The notes below the pieces were generated by a model. It was not told the DNA's origin, did no database searches, and saw nothing but the letters and a program-made list of their open reading frames with translations. From Torymus aiolomorphi (Eukaryota > Arthropoda > Insecta > Hymenoptera > Torymidae), in the NCBI GenBank assembly GCA_036365515.1, contig CM070875.1, positions 89,604,128-89,668,127 on the forward strand: a stretch of DNA of 64,000 nucleotides, in the 5' to 3' direction. Positions 60,978 to 64,000 of this stretch are shown one piece after another. Position numbers and translations under genes: made by a program. The stretch's first letter is position 1, and every line of letters begins with the position of its first letter.

Positions 60978-62136
60978 GTTTTAGATTCATGATTTGAATC
61001 TAGTCAGTATTAGTGATAAATGATACATGCAATTAGCAGACAATATTGGTTCTCGAATCACCAGCTCGTGAGCGTTGCGTGGTTTAGTTATCAACACTAT
61101 TACCAGCTAATTTGTATAGTATATAAACATTGTAATAATTTGTACTTGTACAAAGTAGGTAAAACTTTATAACTTTTTATTTAACATTTACAAGGTGATG
61201 ACAAGGCCTGTAGAGAAAAAACTGTCTGATCTGAAAAAACTGCTTAAGCCATCTTAGATTATCTACTGAAATACTCCCAAGACCAAATTAATGGCTAAAA
61301 ATATTGCTTTTAAATAACGTCTTATTGTTTGATTTTGAACATGTAACTTACATTTTAGAAGTAAAATAATGGTTTGACATGAAATTTGACGTGAAGACCT
61401 TCAATTTTAAAGGTTTAAGATCTCTTTATGATGATCTGGTCCAATGTTATACAGGTTTTAAGTTGTATGAACCTTGACTAAATTGTTTTTAATTTCCAAA
61501 CAGCATTTAAAACTGTACTTCTTATTTCAATTTGTATTCTGTGGAATTAAAAGAAAGTTAATGCTACGATTTTTATATTGAAATTTATTCATCTTAATTT
61601 CATGACAAAAGGCCCATTGAAGTTTTGAAAAGGACATGGTTATAATTAAATTATTTTTTTACTATGTTAGCACAGCTGTATCGATATTTATCAAAGTTTC
61701 TATGCAACACAAAAATGTACAATGAGGGTCTGTATTTCCAATTTTCAAAAAATTGCCGCTTTGTTCCTTATTATTATTAAGAATTCTTATAGAGCTTAAA
61801 AGTCACGGAATACTTTAAACCTAACCGTATCAAAGTTCTTGAAAAAATGTATTTCCGAAAACCATCGTTTTGTGGTTATAAAAAAAATTTAAAGATTCAA
61901 ATTTTTGTTCCATGCGCAAAAAATGTTTCTCACCATTATAGCAGTGAAAATGCCTTTGTTTGATACCGGCTCTAAATTTATAGTGATAGCGCGACTATTT
62001 TTAATTGATTCATCTTTAAATTATTTAAAATGTATTAATTTTGTAACAATATATTACAATAATGTTGTACAGAGAACGATATAATACATGGTAGCGAATA
62101 ATTATAATATGTATAAAATTTTGTACTATCTTCATT
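60978..62136 (+). other. Probable 3' untranslated region of the DUF4806-type gene
   Basis: No further coding region or known repeat is seen. The first clear AATAAA in good context near the element end is at 62145-62150, inside the inverted repeat, but the true polyadenylation site cannot be fixed from sequence. Confidence 0.4.
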
Positions 62137-62679
62137 TTTTTGTCAATAAAGAATATCTTATTTAAATAAAAAAATAACTTACCTTACAATTGATGTTAGC
62201 AATTTATGAATAAAAGTAAAATGATTAATAATTGTTTTTATATGTTTCCAAACGTTATATAAACGTCTTTTAAACGTTACTAAAACGTTATCAAAATGTA
62301 TATTTGACGTTGACTGAACGTGCAAATGACGTTATACTAACGTCTTTTGCTTTTTGCTTCGGAAGGCTTTTGTAAATACGACACTAATAAAAAACGTTTA
62401 TCTAACGTTTATAACACGTTTGTTATTAAGTACGAAAATGTTTTTAAAACGTCTTTATTACGTCTTTAAAACGTCCTGCAAACGTTTTAAAGACGTTTAA
62501 AAAACGTTATCAAAACGTTATTATAGGTATTCAAACGATTTTTTGTTGAAATTTTGTGGCCAAAATACACGTTAAAAAGACGTTTTTAAAACGTTATTTT
62601 ACATATTATACAAATGACGTTATTTGGTGTTTTTTAAAACGTTATTATAACGTTATTATAACGTCACGTTTTTGCAGGG
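62137..62679. repeat. Right terminal inverted repeat, ACGT-rich
   Basis: Inverse copy of 12151-12693, ending TGACGTTTTTGCAGGG-type sequence at 62679 (last six bases GCAGGG). It supplies an AATAAA signal to the plus-strand gene, as the left copy does to the minus-strand transposase. Confidence 0.92.
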
Positions 62680-63622
62680 ACACGACTGCCTTATTCCAGT
62701 ATACGCGAGGAACTCGCATCCCCCGCCTACTTGGGGTTTATAATTGTTTAAATAATTGCCTTTCTTATGTTGCACATCTATGTAATTTCCTTATATGCGT
62801 GGACCTCATATCCCCACCCTACTTGGGTTTAAAATTTTTTTAATAATTGTTTTGCTTATTGATGTACGTCTACGTAATTTCCTAATATGCGCGAACCTTG
62901 CGTCCCCCGGCTACTTGGGTTTTAAATTGTTTAAATAGTAACTGTCTTGCTTATTGTTGCACGTCATGTGATTCCCTAATATATGTGGACCTCGCGTCCT
63001 CCGGTTTCTTGGGTTTATAATTGTTTAAATAATTGTCTTTCTTATTGTTGCACATCTATGTAATTCCCTAATATGCGTGGACCTCATATCCCCCGCCTAC
63101 TTGTGTTTAAAATTTGTTTAAATAATTGTCTTGCTTATTGTTGCACGTCAACGTAATTCCCTAATATGCATGGACCTCGCGTCACCCGGCTTCTTGGGTT
63201 TAAAATTGTTTAAATAACTGTCTTGCTTATTGTTGCACATCAACGTGATTCCCTAATATACGTGGACCTCGCGCCCCCCGGTTTCTTGGGTTTATAATTG
63301 TTTAAATAATTGTCTTTCTTATTGTTGCACATCTATGTAATTCCCTAATATGCGTGGACCTCATATCCCCCGCCTACTTGTGTTTAAAATTTGTTTAAAT
63401 AATTGTCTTGCTTATTGTTGCACGTCAACGTAATTCCCTAATATGCATGGACCTCGCGTCACCCGGCTTCTTGGGTTTAAAATTATTTAAATAACTGTCT
63501 TGCTTATTGTTGCACGTCAACGTGATTCCCTAATATACGTGAACCTCGCGTCCCCCGGCTACTTGGGTTTATAACTGTTTGAATAATTGTCTTGCTTATT
63601 GTTGCACGTCTACGTAATTTAT
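62680..63622. repeat. Satellite array continuing right of the large element
   Basis: Same family and orientation as 11820-12150 (GAACTCGCATCCCCCGCCTA, CTTGGGGTTTATAATT). Further right the units diverge (about 98 bp, CTTGCTTATTGTTGCACGTC) and form a higher-order repeat of three units, about 295 bp, near 63046-63340 and again to 63590. Confidence 0.9.
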
Positions 63623-64000
63623 ACTTTTCGTTACAGTAAAGTATCGATGCATTGTTTGTAGGGCCAGCAAGAAAATACTTTGTTGGAGGAGCGGAAAATA
63701 ACGTACATTTGCGTACCTTGGTCGAAATAGCAGTTTTCGAATTTTTAACTTTTAAATAATGTTTAATTAATTTAATAATCCAAAAGTAAGTACATATAAC
63801 AAATATACACTAGAAGGAACATAAAACAAATTTTTTAAACGAATTCAGGCAATAGTTACCATGATATTGTTAAAATTAAAGACAAAAACTTCAATAAGTT
63901 ACCTAATTTTTTTTGTTTCTTATCCAATCTTAACGAAATAAAGCTTATTTTGTTCGTGAAGAAATTTCAGAGGGAGTATCGATGGGAAAATTTATGATAC
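63623..64000. other. AT-rich noncoding DNA
   Basis: No feature is recognised up to the window end. Confidence 0.5.

Overview
The window is AT-rich, repeat-dominated eukaryotic DNA, most likely from an insect and perhaps a hymenopteran. The signs are spliced genes with canonical GT-AG introns, a P-element/THAP9-type transposase, a long Ty3/gypsy retrotransposon, a LINE with a (TAAA)n tail, many foldback MITEs and long CT/GA microsatellites. The species cannot be fixed from sequence alone, and I see no ordinary conserved single-copy host gene.

Layout. 1-5300 holds tandemly duplicated AT-rich repeats with CT tracts and a 1.8-kb foldback element. 7910-10956 (minus) is a P-element-like transposase. 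11195-12150 is a 92-bp satellite. At 12151 a 50.5-kb segment begins that ends at 62679. It is bounded by 543-bp inverted repeats starting CCCTGCAAAAACGTGACG and is inserted in a satellite unit with a 2-bp duplication (AC), confirmed against an uninterrupted satellite unit in the left flank. The satellite resumes at 62680-63622. I read 12151-62679 as one very large DNA transposon, bloated by nested insertions.

Inside the large element the outermost genes point outward. On the left is a truncated transposase (12661-13940, minus) with the IDGAPL / GIY.G..KP...NEFL signature I associate with animal CMC/EnSpm-type elements. On the right is an 11-exon DUF4806-type gene (53604-60977, plus). The inverted repeats carry about 28 ACGT tetramers in 430 bp, which resembles the subterminal repeats that the TNPA protein binds in plant En/Spm. 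Between the two genes lie, left to right: TA-flanked inverted-repeat elements, hairpin chains, a 28-bp minisatellite, a complete GC-rich 12.6-kb Ty3/gypsy element (24009-36629, minus, target duplication GTAT), a LINE tail split by a TTAA MITE, a GC-rich first-exon-like island between inverted CT/GA repeats, a 3.3-kb foldback element, ~230-bp tandem repeats, and two fragments resembling the second-largest subunit of RNA polymerase III.

The Ty3/gypsy element has gag, protease and pol in the usual order, plus a third ORF after pol coding for an ER-rich coiled coil and a second CCHC knuckle set. Its LTRs are nearly identical, so the insertion is young. Almost every large reading frame here (P transposase, pro-pol, third ORF, DUF4806 exons 1 and 2, left transposase) is broken by a single-base shift, mostly at a homopolymer or dinucleotide run. 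That raises the question of long-read consensus error versus true decay and should be settled before calling any of them dead.
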